The notes under the pieces are model-generated. The model was not told the origin of the DNA. It was given only the letters and a program-made list of their open reading frames with translations, and did no database searches. The translations under genes and the position numbers were made by a program. From NCBI GenBank assembly GCA_019671005.1, contig CM033721.1, positions 55,099,680 to 55,163,679 on the forward strand: a stretch of 64,000 nt of DNA. Reading direction: 5' to 3'. The DNA is from Hibiscus mutabilis. Its lineage: Eukaryota; Streptophyta; Magnoliopsida; Malvales; Malvaceae. Shown here one piece after another: positions 46,765 through 59,344 of the stretch (positions are counted from its first letter, which is position 1; every line of letters begins with the position of its first letter).

Positions 46765-48640
46765 CTCCTCTAAACCTAGATCATTTCTTGTCCTCAAGTA
46801 ATGCAATTATAAACTCAGAAAACAAAACAGATTACCTTGGAAAATTTTTTGATTCACAACACATGCTAGCAGGCAGAACCTTGTCCTAGTTCTATCCTCA
46901 TGTATCCCAGTGCAATAATGCCAAGAAGATAAGCAAATTCAAGTGGAACAAGATAACTCTATTCAAAGATCATGAAGTGCGCAGGTAATATGCACCAAGT
47001 ATCCTTTTAACTACCTTAGTCAAATTTACTACCCAAACTTAATTTTTTTTATTAACCAAGGTTTTTGCTGACAATATTTTCAGGCTTGCTTCATAATATT
47101 GTTTAGCGTACGAAGTAAGAGGGAGCATACCACGAACCCCCACATTATTCCAGAAATTACTAGGCTTACTCATCATGCTCATACCCTAAAGTTTTTGGCT
47201 TGAGAACTAAGAGGGAGCAAACCACAAAGCCCCAAGCTACTTATTATCCCTAAGGTAGAGGAGAGTTCTATATTTTTCTTTCCTTTGGCAAAACATTGTT
47301 GCCTTATTCTTTCTTGTTTCCCTAACATCATTTTTAGGCTTAACCATCAAATAGGTGCCCAAACTATGCCTTTTTTTCTAGTTAGGTGCCCAAACTATTT
47401 TTCGGGCCAAATAGGGTCTTAAAGTTTCATTTCGTGACCCGTTTAAGGTTATCCATTAATTCTTACCGTTAAAGGACACATGTCATCTCCTAAAAATTCC
47501 TAAAATTATATTAAAAATAAATAAAATTACTTAATTTTCATAAATTCTCTAAGTTTTACAAATTTCACAAAACAACCCCCAAATTCCAAAATCCCTAACT
47601 CCCCAAAACCTAAATCCCGATTTGGGCCGATTCCGTTATCGATTGCCACGCCGCCGCCCACCACATCGATCATTGGACCATCACGACCATTTCCCCCACC
47701 ACCCCGCCACTGAAAATCGACCAACGCCGTGCGAATCGCTAAAATTGTCGAATGGTTCCTTTGAACAATTTACGACGAACGAGGGTAAGAGGGGCGACAA
47801 ACGGCGTGTAGGTTGTTCAGCGAGGGGAGGGCGCTTCATTCCACCGCCGGCAACGCAACCAACGCTGGCAAAAGTGGTCAGATTTGGGGGGTTTAGGGAT
47901 TTAGGGAATATTTTGGGAATATTTGAAAATTTCAAGATATATATATTTTTATTTATTTTTTATTAATTTTATTTATTTTTAATATAATTTTTGGAATTTT
48001 CAGGAGATGACACGCATCCTTTAACGGTAAAAATTAACATCGAACCTTAAATGGGCCACAAAATGAAACTTTAAGACCCTATTTGGCTCAAAAAATAGTT
48101 TGGGCACCTATTTGCCTATCAAGCCCATTTTTTTTATTATTCTGAACTTAGTTTCAAGAATTCTCAGTTTGTTTTGGGATCTGGATGCATACTTTGTGTT
48201 AAGTTAGACTTCAGTTTCCTAAACTAGAGATCAATTGCCAAGCAATTCTGGCATTACTAACTTGGTGGCGCATGCAAACTAAAGATTCCAATTTCATTAT
48301 CGGACAGAATATACTAGTACAAACTCTAACTATACTAGCAGTTATGTTTATCAAATCAATCAAGCCTTAGGAGAAAAATATTTTTTAATGGTTTGGTATG
48401 CATGGTTATACCTAATCTACATGGCAAAAAACATTATGCAAACATAAACGTAAAAATGCATGAATGTCATGGCAATAAATGCGAGGCAACACCCCCTAAA
48501 CCAAAGGTGTGCATTTTTCTCAATTCATGAGCATATATATATATATATATAAATGAAATGCATGAAAGCACATATATGCAAAAATGAAATGCATGATAAA
48601 AAATAAAAAAAAAGATGTAAGTAAAGGAGTTAATGGGAAG
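46765..48640 (-). other. Element E 3' spacer with inserted foldback element
   Basis: It starts with a decayed polypurine tract (element strand AGGTTTAGAGGAG). Two GAGGGAGCA repeats are at about 47117 and 47210. A second polypurine-like block is at 48490-48530. Sequence on both sides of 47337-48125 aligns with element A 1920-2040, which marks the empty site of the foldback insertion. Confidence 0.65.
47337..48125. mobile_element. Long-TIR foldback / Mutator-like non-autonomous element
   Basis: Both ends read GGCTTRAYMRKCAAATAGGTG inward and stay similar for about 170 bases, with looser inverted similarity to about 250. Shared blocks include TTTGGGCACCTA, CCAAATAGGGTCTTAAAG, TTACCGTTAAAGGA and TGTCATCTCCT. 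The flanks give an imperfect 8-9 base duplication (catttttag/cattttttt), as expected for Mutator-like elements. The 250-base middle is GC-rich, unlike its surroundings, and may be captured host sequence; no transposase is present. Confidence 0.75.
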
Positions 48641-50003
48641 AATACTCCCCTTCGGAACATTCTGGGCATGAGACGCGAGTCTTTCTCTTGACAAAGCTCC
48701 CCCGATTAGGATCCATGTACTTCTTTCTCTTCAGCTTTGATTCAGTAGTGGAAGCTTTCACATCGTAGAAGACTTCCTCGATTATCCTCACTAGTTCAAA
48801 CGCAGCAGGTACTACTGGAGCGATAATAAAAGCAGGTGCAACAAGTGATATAGGAGCAGCATGAGGAACCTCAACCTTGGCATCGAAATCACAATCAAAT
48901 TCTTCAGAGGTATCAATCTTGGCAGATTCAACTTGAACAGGTGAAATAGGAACAATGCCATTAGAGTGTTGGTTGGAGCGTGAATAGATTGAGGGCTCAG
49001 TGGCTTTCCTTCTGGGCTCAGTCCTTTGAGCTAATTTGTTGCTAGAGTAGTAGATGATTCTTCTCAGCTTATTTTAATTTCTGAAGAATGAGTTCTTGTT
49101 GATGATAAATCTGGGAAAGTAATGCCATGGCATTATTTGGCATCAGTTCTAGCATTAGTGTTTCAGGTTTTGCCCTAGGCGTTTTGGTAGAAGACACCAG
49201 CTCGTAACCTTTTCCCTTGCCCTTCTCTCTGGCAATTAATTGCTTCCACAGTGCAGAAGTAATGACTCCCTTAGATTTCTGGGTTTTATCGGAGTCAAGC
49301 TTTGGCATATTATGGAACCTAAAAATTTTAGAGATTAAAGAAGGAAAAAGTAAACTACCACTTCCCTTTTTTGCACACTTGTAGGTCTCGTCTATAATCA
49401 AACATCCTACATTAATTTTCCTCCCAACCATTACGAATGTAAAAGCATCATCCTCTCTTCTAAAACAATCACATTGTGCGTTGTTGGCATTAGGTTGGCC
49501 TTTAGAAAGTGGTTCCTAGCCTTCGGCTGTGGCTTCAGTGCCAATCGTTCCATGGTCTTGTGGTATTTGGATAAAACAATCAATTTTGAGCCAATTTCGC
49601 ACAAATCCTTTAGAATCAGCTTCCTCTTGGCATCATCCAAAGATTCAACAAACGCTGAATGTTCTTCTCCTATAGCATCCAACTCAAACAAACCGTTAAT
49701 ATATCCTTCGTCAAAATGAACACACGTACCTCTTATAAGAAGCAGAGGTGAATTATTTGTAGTGAGATGGGCATAAAACTCGTGGACGATGGTAGAATCA
49801 ACCTCTCTAGGTAGCTAGCAAAAGGTCTCCCTTTTGTGCGTCTTGACAATGTCAACCACTTCTGGGGAGAATCCCAAATTAGGTTCATTCTTGAATTCAA
49901 AACCTTTCTCATAACAGAAGGTATGAGCAATGAAGTTCTCTTCATATTTCTTATTGATTTCTTTATTGAAGAAAATCTTGAGAGGTGCGGATGAAGAAGC
50001 CAT
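48641..50003 (-). pseudogene. Element E env-like/post-pol ORF, frameshifted
   Basis: ATG at 50003 gives MASSSAPLKIFFNKEINKKYEENF and FCYEKGFEF, matching element A. The next pieces, in shifted frames, are 49945-49733, 49691-49431 (FLKANLMPTTHN, VLEERMMLLHS) and 49431-49069 (VGRKINVGCLIIDETYKCAKK, LLFPSLISKI). A basic tail near 48690 has a KRKTRVS-like stretch. At least three frameshifts. Domain order equals that of A and C. The function of this Athila gene is not established. Confidence 0.72.
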
Positions 50004-50570
50004 GAGAGAAAATTAGGAAAAGATAATAGTGATCAGAGAAAAAGAAAAGTCTAAAGGAAAGCTTTGTTCTTGAAATTCTTGCCGTGCGAGAGAAAAGTGA
50101 GAGGATAAAGATTTAGCTATGGGGAAAATTGGAATTAAATAGAGGGAAGGGGAAACAGTAGAGGTTGTTTAATGGCAAGGTTAGTGGAAGTGATAATGGT
50201 TGTGGCAATTATGCATGTTTGGGAAAGTGGGATGATGATGGGTTTTGGGTTTAAGTCAGATGACGACGTGTGAAAGAAGAGGGGTGGTTTAGGATAAAAT
50301 TTGAAAGTTTGGGGATTTTAACCTAGGCGGCTTAAGGCTTTCCCACTCAGCCAAAAATCTTTCTCCCTTGGGCCAAATCTAGCATAAGGTCTACGTGGTA
50401 TTCAATGGGTTTCCCAAATGCCGACATGTACTAGCATATTGCCCTGGCAAAATTGCTTGACAATATTTCTTGTACTAACACTCACAAAGAAAAACCTTTC
50501 AAACAGAAAAATAAAAAGAATATTAAATGAATAAACTGAAATATCAAAAAGAAAAATAACTAACCTAATT
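50004..50570 (-). other. Element E spacer between pol and env-like ORF
   Basis: No gene. AT-rich sequence corresponding to 3807-4488 of element A, with TGCC/GGCA motifs near 50410-50450. Confidence 0.5.
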
Positions 50571-51990
50571 ATGTACAACGTTCAAACAATGATGGCAAAA
50601 TTACTCAATCTCTACCAGGAGAATGGTCTCCTTGGCATTACCTTGATTTCCTTCCCAATAATGCTTTTATCTATGGCCGTTTACCTTGAATATGACTCAT
50701 GTTTTCAAGTCCTTAGTATCTGCAGCTCCATGGGCATAGGGTTGAACAACCTCAAATGGTCTTGACCATCTAGAATTGAGCTTGCCCGGGAATTGCTTCA
50801 GCCTTGAATTAAACAACAACACGTTTTGCCCAACCTCAAACTGTCTTGGCAAATTTTATTTGTCGTGCCATCTTTTTGTTTTCTCTTTATACAGCTTGGC
50901 ATTCTCATAGGCTTAAGCTCAAAATTCCTCTAACTCATTCAAATCTAATAACCTCATCTCACCTATAGCCTTCCATTCCATGTTCATCTGCTTAGTTACC
51001 CTATAAGCTTGATGCTCCAACTTCACTAGTAGATGACATGACTTCCCAAATACAAGCTTGTATGGGGAACTTCCTAAAGGAGTTTTGAAGGTTGTTCTTT
51101 ATGCCTACAAGGAATCAACTAGCCTCAATGACCAGTCCTTCCTAGTTGGGTTCACCATCTTCTCCAAAATGTTCTTGATCTGCTTGTTCAAGATCTCTAC
51201 CTGGCCATTTGTTTGCGGATGGTAAGAAGTGGCAATTCTCTGTTGTATTTCATACCTGCACAAAGCTCTCGTGATTAAATTGCATTTAAAATGAGTACCC
51301 TCATCATGAATGATGGCTCTAGGGGCACCGAATCTAGTAAAGATATGCTTGTGTAGGAACTTGGCAATAGCCTTGGCATCATTTGATGGGAGAGCAGCAA
51401 ACTCAACCTACTTTGAGACGTAGTCTACGACCACAAGTATGCAAACATTACCAAATGATGAAGGAAAACGAACCATAAAGTCTATCCCCCATACGTCAAA
51501 AAGCTTTACTGGCATGTTGTTCTATAGTGGCAATTGATGCATACCATAAATGTTTCCAGTACGTTGGCATCGATTGTATGCTTTTGCAAAATAATGGGCA
51601 TTTTGGAACAATAAGGGCCAGAAAAATCCTGACTGCAACACTTTAGCCGATGTCTTAATTCCAGCAAAGATGAAGTATACTTTGCTGCGCATCCTTTGGC
51701 ACGCAACATCGAATGATCTAGTCGGCACATTGCTTGAACAATAACATATCGTCCCAATAATATTGATGTATGTCTCTTAGGAATCGCTTCTTGGCATTAC
51801 TTGCCAAGTCCAGTGGCAATATTTTGCTGACCAGGTAGTTGAATATGTCAGCATACCATGGCATGGAATTGGTTTCAAGCAATTGTTCATCAGGAAAATC
51901 ATCTTTTATGGCAGCTTGGTTTTTATTATCATGGTGGTGCTCTAATCGGGACAAATGATTAGCTACCTAATTCTCACTCCCCTTTTTGTC
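50571..51990 (-). pseudogene. Element E integrase, broken
   Basis: Fragments: 51954-51718 (zinc-finger side, SRLEHHHDNKNQA and YADIFNYLVSKILPLDL), 51640-51505 (RTGNIYGMHQLPL region), then core and C-terminal segments that mirror 5363-4489 of A but are broken by many stops. No long ORF remains. Same order and orientation as in A and D. Confidence 0.75.
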
Positions 51991-53345
51991 TCGAATCTCT
52001 AGGTTAAACTCTTGCAACAATAGTGTCCATCAAATCAGTCTGGGCTTGGCATCTTCCTTGTCCAAAAGGTACTTGAATGCCGAGTGGTCTATGTATACCA
52101 CCACTTTACTATCCACCAAGTAAGATCTGAATTTGTCAAACACAAAGACAACTTCAAGGAACTCCTTCACAGTTATGGTGTAGTTAATTTGGGCCTTATT
52201 CAACATGCAGCTGACATAGTAAATGGTATGGAAAACTTTGCCACGCCTCTGTCCTAAGACAACTCCCATAGCATAGTCACTGACATCGCACATGAGCTTG
52301 GATGGCTCACTCTAGTCCGATGCCACGACTATAGGGCCTTAATCAACCTGTCTTTTAATTCTTAAAATGCTTTTAAACAAGATTCGTCAAACGCAAAAGT
52401 TGTATTTTGTTCTAAAGCAAGCATAAAGGTTTAGAAATTTTTGAGAAATCTTTAATGAAACGATGGTAAAAACCTACATGTCCCAAGAAACTTCTAATAC
52501 CTTTTACACTTGCAGGTGGCGGCAATTGTTTGATTACCTCAACTTTTGCATTGTCAACTTCTATTCCTCTCTTGGCCACTTTGTGTCCAAGAAATATGCC
52601 CTCCTTCACCATGAAGTGGCATTTTTTCCAGTTCAAGACTAGGTTAGTGTCAATGCATCTCTGTAAAATAAGCTTCAAAATTTGAAGACATTTCTCGAAT
52701 GTTTTGGCAAACACTGAGAAGTTATCCATGAACAGTTCCAAATTATTATCTATCATGTCCAAAACATTGACATCATGCAACGCTGAAACATTGTTAGGGA
52801 ATCCATAGTCCAAAGGGCACTTCTAAAAGAGAATGTCCCATATGGACAAGTGAACACGGTTTTCTCCTAATCCTCTAAGGCGATGGAAATCTGATTATAC
52901 CCCGAATACCCGTCCAGAAAATAGTAAAATACCTTACTTGCCAATCTGTCCAACATCTGATCGATGAAGGGAAGTCGAAAGTGGTCCTTTCGTGTGGTGT
53001 TATTTAGCATATTGTAATCCATGCACACTCTCTAGCTTGTCACGGTGCTCGAAGGGATCAATTCATTTTTATTATTCTAAATCACAGTCATCCCTCTCTT
53101 CTTTGGCACAAATTGCACTGGGCTGACCCACGAGTTGTTAGAAATGGGATAAATTATCACGACATCTAGCCATTTGATGACTTCTTTCTTGATTACCTCT
53201 TTCATGCTCGGGTTCAGTCTCCTCTAAGCCTCGATTGTTTTGTCATGGTACTCCTCCAGAATAATTTTATGCATACAGATTGTGGGGCTTATCACTTGGA
53301 TACCGATAAGGGTCCATCCCACATCTTGCTTGTGTTTGCCTAATG
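51991..53345 (-). pseudogene. Element E reverse transcriptase and RNase H, broken
   Basis: RT 53345-52412. The catalytic box reads FMDN in LFMDNFSVFA, so the second catalytic aspartate is replaced by asparagine. KGIRSFLGHVGFYHRFIKDFS follows. RNase H is 52293-52030 with MCDVSDYAMGVVLGQRRGK and VVYIDHSAFKYL. Stops and frameshifts occur throughout. It is more decayed than A. Confidence 0.85.
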
Positions 53346-54150
53346 TTTCCAGCAATCTCTCCTATTGGTCGTCGGTCAAATCGACGACAATAATTACTAA
53401 CAAAGTTAGGTTGTCTACCAGGTAGGCATACTTTAGATGGCTTGGAAAAGTTTTCAATTCCAATTCTGGTGGCTCCTCAATTGATTGTTTAGGTGTCTTG
53501 ATCTCTCTGACAACCAACTCAAGTGGCTCAAGTCTGAAATAACTCATGATCTTATTCAGCATGGTCAGTTCTTCAGATTCCTCACTCGTTGTATCCTTAT
53601 CATCCAGTTTTCTAGCACCAGCTTCTATGTCTTGGCAAAGTTGTGTCATGCCTTTGTCGAAAATGGACTCCAAGATCTCAACAGCTTGGCATTCTTTAGG
53701 TTTATCTGCACATTTAAGAGCTTGAAACACTTAAAACATAACATGTTAGTCATTCATACGCATAGTAAGTTCACCTTTTTGAACATCAATTAAAGTTCTA
53801 CCCGTGGCAAGAAATGGTCTTCCCAAGATAATTGGGACATTAACATCAGCTTCATATTCTAAAATGATAAAATCAGCAGGAAATATAAATTGATCTACCT
53901 TTACCAACCCATCCTCAATCTTACCCTTAGGAAGTGCATAAGATCGATTTGCTAGCTGAAGTGTTACAGTGGTAGGTCTTGCTTCAATGCTGAGTTTTCT
54001 GAAAACTGACATTGGCATCAGATTGTGTTGGATCCCAAGTCGCATAATGCCTTCCCATAATTCTATTGCCAATCATGTAGGAATAGTGAAACTTTTCGGA
54101 TCTTTCAGTTTTGGTGGCAATCTATTGGTTATCATTGCACTGCATCTTTT
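53346..54150 (-). pseudogene. Element E protease region, broken
   Basis: 54072-53746 reads NLMPMSVFRKLSIEARPTTV, LANRSYALPKGKIEDGLVKV and IILGRPFLATGRTLIDVQKGELTM. The active-site DLGAS is destroyed by a frame change just before NLMP. 53730-53362 is the acidic linker to RT. Confidence 0.8.
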
Positions 54151-55448
54151 AGTAAGTGCGACCATCTCAAAATCATCCAGCTTCCTCTTTTTGGACAAGA
54201 TGCCCTTCATGAATTTAACGTAGTTGGAAATTTGTTCGAGAGCTTCCACTAACGATATGTTAATCTACATTTGTTTAAGGACTTCCAAGAAGCACTTAAA
54301 TTGCTGGTTTTGCTTATGTTTCTAAAGTTTTTATGGAGAAGGTGGTGGCGGATAAGCAAATGATGGCTTCGCTGGCTTTGCCAAAGTGGTACTGGCATCA
54401 GATAGCGGTCTGGCATCAACTTTAGCCTCTTCTTTCTCAACTTTATTGGGGTTATCTGTTGGTACCAACTTCTCATCCTGGTAATTAATTGATTGCTTGA
54501 TAGGCGTCTCAATCTCGCATTGCTTGCCACTCTGAAGAGTTACTGTCATTGTTCTCTACCGTTTTGTTGAGCATCCTCCGTATCACTTGGCAAATTTTCC
54601 TAGGGTCTGTTACTAAATGCATTGACAAATTACCCTAGCTGAACCTCTAAGTTTCACATAGATTCTGCTAAACTTTAGACAGCTGCATCATTTCGCTCCA
54701 TATAATCAGTTAAAATGTTCCCCTAGTTAGATCTCTGCCCTTGTTGGAAGTTATTATGCGCTCTTTGTGTCATAACATTCTGGTTGAATCCTGGCGGTGC
54801 ATTATTGTTCTACTGTTGGGCATTATATTGATTATTGCCTTAATTTGCCCAGGAAAAGTTGGGATGCTACTTCTAATATGTATTATAAGTATTGAAATGT
54901 GGGTTAAAATTTTGATTGAAATTACCAAAAAAATTTACCGATTCAAGATTGGATGGGCATTCTTCCACATGATGATCCTCTCCACAAATAGTGTAGAATG
55001 GTTCTAGTGCCTTTACTTCTTGGATTTCAGTAGGCTTTTGCAATGTCTTCACTATATTAGTGAGATTGGAAATTTGAGCATTGATTGATGATAATGCATC
55101 AAACTCTAATTTTCCACCAGTTTTTTTCCAGATCCCAATGTAGTAGTAGGGTATTGAAGATCATTGGTGGCAATTCTTTCTAGGATGTTAAATGCCTCTG
55201 TATAATTTTTATCTAATAACGAACCATTTGCTGAAGCATCAACTATAGTCCTGGCATGAGCATTGAGTCCATCATAAAAGGATTCCATTTGGATCCAAGT
55301 AGGAAATCCATGCATCAGACATTTCCTCAATAGGTCCTTAAAACGCTCCCATGCATCATAAAAAGTCTCATCATCAACCTACCTAAGGTAATGATGTCAT
55401 TCCATAGTTTGGCATTAAGTTTAGGTGGATGGAATCTCAGAAGAAACT
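54151..55448 (-). pseudogene. Element E gag, truncated by element F
   Basis: Fragments include 55330-55106 (HGFPTWIQMESFYDGLNAHARTIVDASANGSLLDKN), the degraded zinc knuckle near 54960, and the Q/N-rich linker 54850-54330. The N-terminal capsid part stops at 55448, where the LTR of element F begins. The rest, with E's PBS and 5' LTR, should lie right of the window. Confidence 0.8.
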
Positions 55449-57708
55449 TGTAATCACTAATTTTTGTCCGGGTTAAATTAAATGCTCGAAATAAGGCCAA
55501 TCCACATCACCCTTTTTAATAACCAAAACCTTATCTTATACCCTAAGCCCAAAATTTCATGGCCCATTATATATGATTTTTCATAGTAAGAAAAAAAGGT
55601 ATAAAAAATAATAAAAAACCCAACTCCTTCCTCATTAAGGCTTGATTACCATTCGTTGAAAAATACTTGGTGCCCAAGGTCTTGATTTTTATTGATTCTT
55701 ATTTTAAGGAGATAAACCAAAAATACCCTTCATCATCATCACACACACACACACGCACACACATATACCCTAAAAAAAGGGTCGGGACTTACCTTGGCTC
55801 CACTCACCCATCATCGCTTGGACATTCATCACCAAACCACTCTCCTCTTATCACCTTTGAGAACCCCGCACCAACTTTTCCTTTTTATGACCAAAAAACT
55901 ATTCAAAACTCATGCCCTCAATCCCACTCTCAACCCACACTGTCGTTTTCTTCTTTTAAGACCACCAAAGACCCAAACCCCTAACTCTCTCACCATTCGA
56001 TTCCATTATCCACTATAATTTTCCCTAATCGAAATCATTTTTCCACCATTATTAAATCCTTGAATCGAACTTCTCAACCCCAACAACAACATGTGGAATT
56101 TGGTAGATCGAGCAAATATTTGGGTTTTGGTATTCGCTTTCCTTATTTTATTCATGTATAATCTATTTTGTTAGTTCAATGAAAATGTGGATGATTTTAT
56201 TGCTAACCTTTGTTGTTTATTTTAGTCTCTTTTTATGTGTTTTATTTTATTGCTTGTGATATGTATGTTATTTCACTTGTTGAATGTTGTTTAATTTATT
56301 ATTAGGTTGTATGTACTTTATTATCATAGTTTCATATTATCTCTTTTATAATATATTTTCTTGTGTATGGTATATAATTAAAGTATATTTTCTTAAAAGT
56401 ATATACATGTGGTTTTTCATTTGGGTTTAGTTTAGAAGTTTGGGCCTCTTGGTGCTTTGGGCTTAGTTTGCTTACTTAGTTTTAATTTGGGCCTTGCTTT
56501 TCGGGCCTTGGGCCTAGTTTAGATGGGTTTTGTGTTAGTTAAGGCCTTTGGATTAGTTTAGGAATTAATTTAAGCCGCGTGCTCGTCTCATAGGGGCACG
56601 GTTTTAAATTAATTAGATTAATTTAGGATTAGTTTTAGAGTCGTAGTTAGTCTTAAGGTTCGAATTAGTTTAGTGAATTTGAATTTGCCTTTGTCTTATT
56701 GGGGTAAATGTTAAATTCATTAAAATTGGTTGAACACCTCTTAATTATCTCTTAAGATAAAATTGACATAGAAATTAGACTAGCATTTTAATTTAAAGCT
56801 ATGCTTAATTAATTTGGCTTATTTTAAATAGTATTCTTGGCTTATTGAAATACTCATTTAAAATTAATCGAATTAATTATCATATCACAAGATAACTCAT
56901 AATTTATTAGGGTTCTCTAGCCTTTTAGGATTAATTAATTTAGGGTTAATATTAGATTCACCTAGTTATTAATTAGAACATTAACTGAATTCTCATAATT
57001 TTGGCCTTTTAGGTTCGGACCTTGGGTGTGCTTTTGTGTGTTTATCTTTAAGCCTATACTTGTCATCCATTTCATTTGTCATCATTTGACCAATTTGGTT
57101 TACATGTTAATTAATTTAAATCATAAAAGGGAGGTATTCATTAATTCCGATATTTGTGTCGTAACAGTCCGAGCTTAAAGGATGTTGACCAAATATTTGA
57201 ATTAATCCTTACCGATTCAAGGTAGAACTAAAACTTGACAAAGTCATGACATCATTCTTTAACTGCTTGCATCAAGCATAAAGGTGACGTGAGGAATTCG
57301 AACCGTAAACTAACACGGCAGTCAGGCTTATATGATGTCAGTTTAGTTTATGGTTTGATGTATCGTCAACCTTATTAATTAATTGTCCAATTAATTTGAA
57401 CCCACCAATTTGTTAATGCCCGTTCAATTAAGGTTAATTTTCAATTAAGGTCACCAAATAAAATTCCTTTCAAATTTCGACAATTTCCTTCGATTAAAAG
57501 CAACAAATATTTTGGTACCGATTACCGGGCGTGATGGGGGTGCTAATCCTTCCCCACACATAACCAACTCCCAAACCCTTTTAAAACAAATCTCTATTTT
57601 GGTGGTGTCCAGCCTACCTTATCCAAGTGGTCGATGGTGACTCCAAGTTTTCATTGTTTTCAAAAGAATAAAAATTTTCTAAAAGAAGGAAAAAATGTCG
57701 CTACAACA
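55449..57708 (+). repeat. Tat/Ogre-like element F, 5' LTR
   Basis: 2260 bases, TGTAATCAC...CTACAACA, ending directly at a primer-binding site. The start is where gag homology of element E ends. It holds a CA microsatellite at about 55740-55766. No ORF is convincing inside. Confidence 0.75.
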
Positions 57709-57726
57709 TGGTGACTCCACTAGGGA
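57709..57726 (+). other. Primer-binding site of element F
   Basis: TGGTGACTCCACTAGGGA, close to the TGGCGACTCCGCTGGGGA type typical of Tat/Ogre elements, primed by a tRNA-Arg. It lies immediately after the LTR. Confidence 0.75.
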
Positions 57727-58479
57727 AAGAATTTTGTTTTTATAAAACAAAAAGAGAGTTAGGCCAAGAAAATATTCGTCATTTTTAATGATGGAAAATT
57801 GTTGGAATTTTAATTGATTCTAGTGAGGTTGATCCTTTCTTGAAAATGTAACTACGATTGTATGGGCTTTGATACTTGGTGATCTTCAAATTAATTTTTC
57901 ATTTAATTTTTAAGGAATCACCGACATGTGTTGCATCATGTTCATCAAGCTCTATACCCGAGCTCTTTTCCCTAAGTGGGAGTGAAACGCCACATACCCA
58001 CGTGAGTAGCCCTCCACAGGTCGGTAATTCATTCCCGGAATCCATGCCTTTAGACATGTGAGCAGCCCTCCACGTCACTAGGTCGTGCTTTCCCTCGAAC
58101 CAAAACCAATTCACAATCTTGTAATGGACCAGAATTGGGGTTCTTGTTTCCTTAGTGGGTAATGAGATAGGTTCGGGTACCCTTGTATTAGAACTGAACC
58201 CATGTGTGAGAATCTAAGAAGCCCACCCCATTAGAGCCATGCGGATGACCTTAGCGACCTAGAATTCATGTGGTTAAGGTTCTTTCTTTATGTGCTTTTC
58301 ATTCATTTAATTGTTCGCGCTTATCTTTTCTCATTTTCGAATTTATTGCTTATCTTGTGACTAACATGCTTTTGTTTTCTTTCTACTCGTTTCCTTTTTA
58401 CCTTCTTGCTTTGCATATTTTATTATATCATGAAGAGCACATAGAGTTGGAAATAGTCTGAAATTAAAGGCTAGATTAA
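57727..58479 (+). other. Element F leader
   Basis: No convincing gene. This is the untranslated leader between PBS and the first ORF; long leaders are usual in this lineage. Confidence 0.5.
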
Positions 58480-59075
58480 TGGGAGATTTGGTTCATAACA
58501 ATGATGCAAAGAATCCCGATGTACAAATATGGTCGGAAGGAGAGCAACTACATGACGAAGATAGTTTTCTTTCAAAAATGAGCATGGAGACATCAGATAT
58601 TCGCTAGATGTTTCGATCATCCAAACACTACTTCAAGCATTGGTAGGGTTTTGGAACTCCGCCTACGGTTGTTTCATGATTGACGACTTTGATTTGACCC
58701 TGATAATTGTGGAGTCTCAAGCCCTTGCAAGAAGATCACCAAGAACTATGCTGAACAAGAATAAAGCTTTCCGGGGCAAGCTCAGAAATTTTTCGGGCAC
58801 TTTACCATCAAGCCCCAACTTAGAACAAGAAAGAATATGTCGAGTAGGAAGGAATTCTGGCCTTAGCTCCAGCACACCTCGAGGGTTGAGTTCAACGGGA
58901 CTCTTTCAAGTGAGAAATTTAAGTACACCAAATGCCAACATTGGAGTGACTACAATTCGCCGCCTTCTCTATTTGGAAGCAAGAACGAGAATTGATACAA
59001 GAGGTTTCCCAGAAGTCATAATTCCTAGGGGAAGATGTTGCCAAGCTTTAGGACTATGCAGATGATGAATCCGAT
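58480..59075 (+). pseudogene. DUF7745-like ORF relic of element F
   Basis: An ATG at about 58480 opens MGDLVHNNDAKNPDVQIW in one frame. After stops, another frame gives VGFWNSAYGCFMIDDFDLTLIIVE and PRGRCCQALGLCR. These match in style the plant repeat-associated domain with 'FWDPAYRCFTFGDFDLVPTxEEY' and 'FPKALGHV' signatures (DUF7745) that occurs upstream of gag in Ogre-like elements. Function unknown. It is frameshifted and shortened. Confidence 0.6.
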
Positions 59076-59344
59076 GATAGAGAAAAGATAGTTGGCCTAT
59101 ATGCTAGCTTAGGACCGTATGAGTAGTGGGTTTCCTTTGATTATTGTAACGAAAAAAATTTTCCTATTAATACAATCCATTTAATGAGGATACTTTTCGA
59201 ACTCAATGTTGCTCTTTGCATTCATATTTTCATAGTAGCATTATTTTGTGTTGCCTTGTTATTTTTGTTCAAATGATACATTTTTGTACATTCACATACA
59301 TCATATGCATCACTAATCGAGAGAAAACATTCACCTCAGGAAGT

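Noticed and set aside
47622..47966. 114-residue GC-rich ORF as a real gene
   Set aside because: It lies wholly inside the foldback element, both strands are open because of base composition, and no domain is recognisable.
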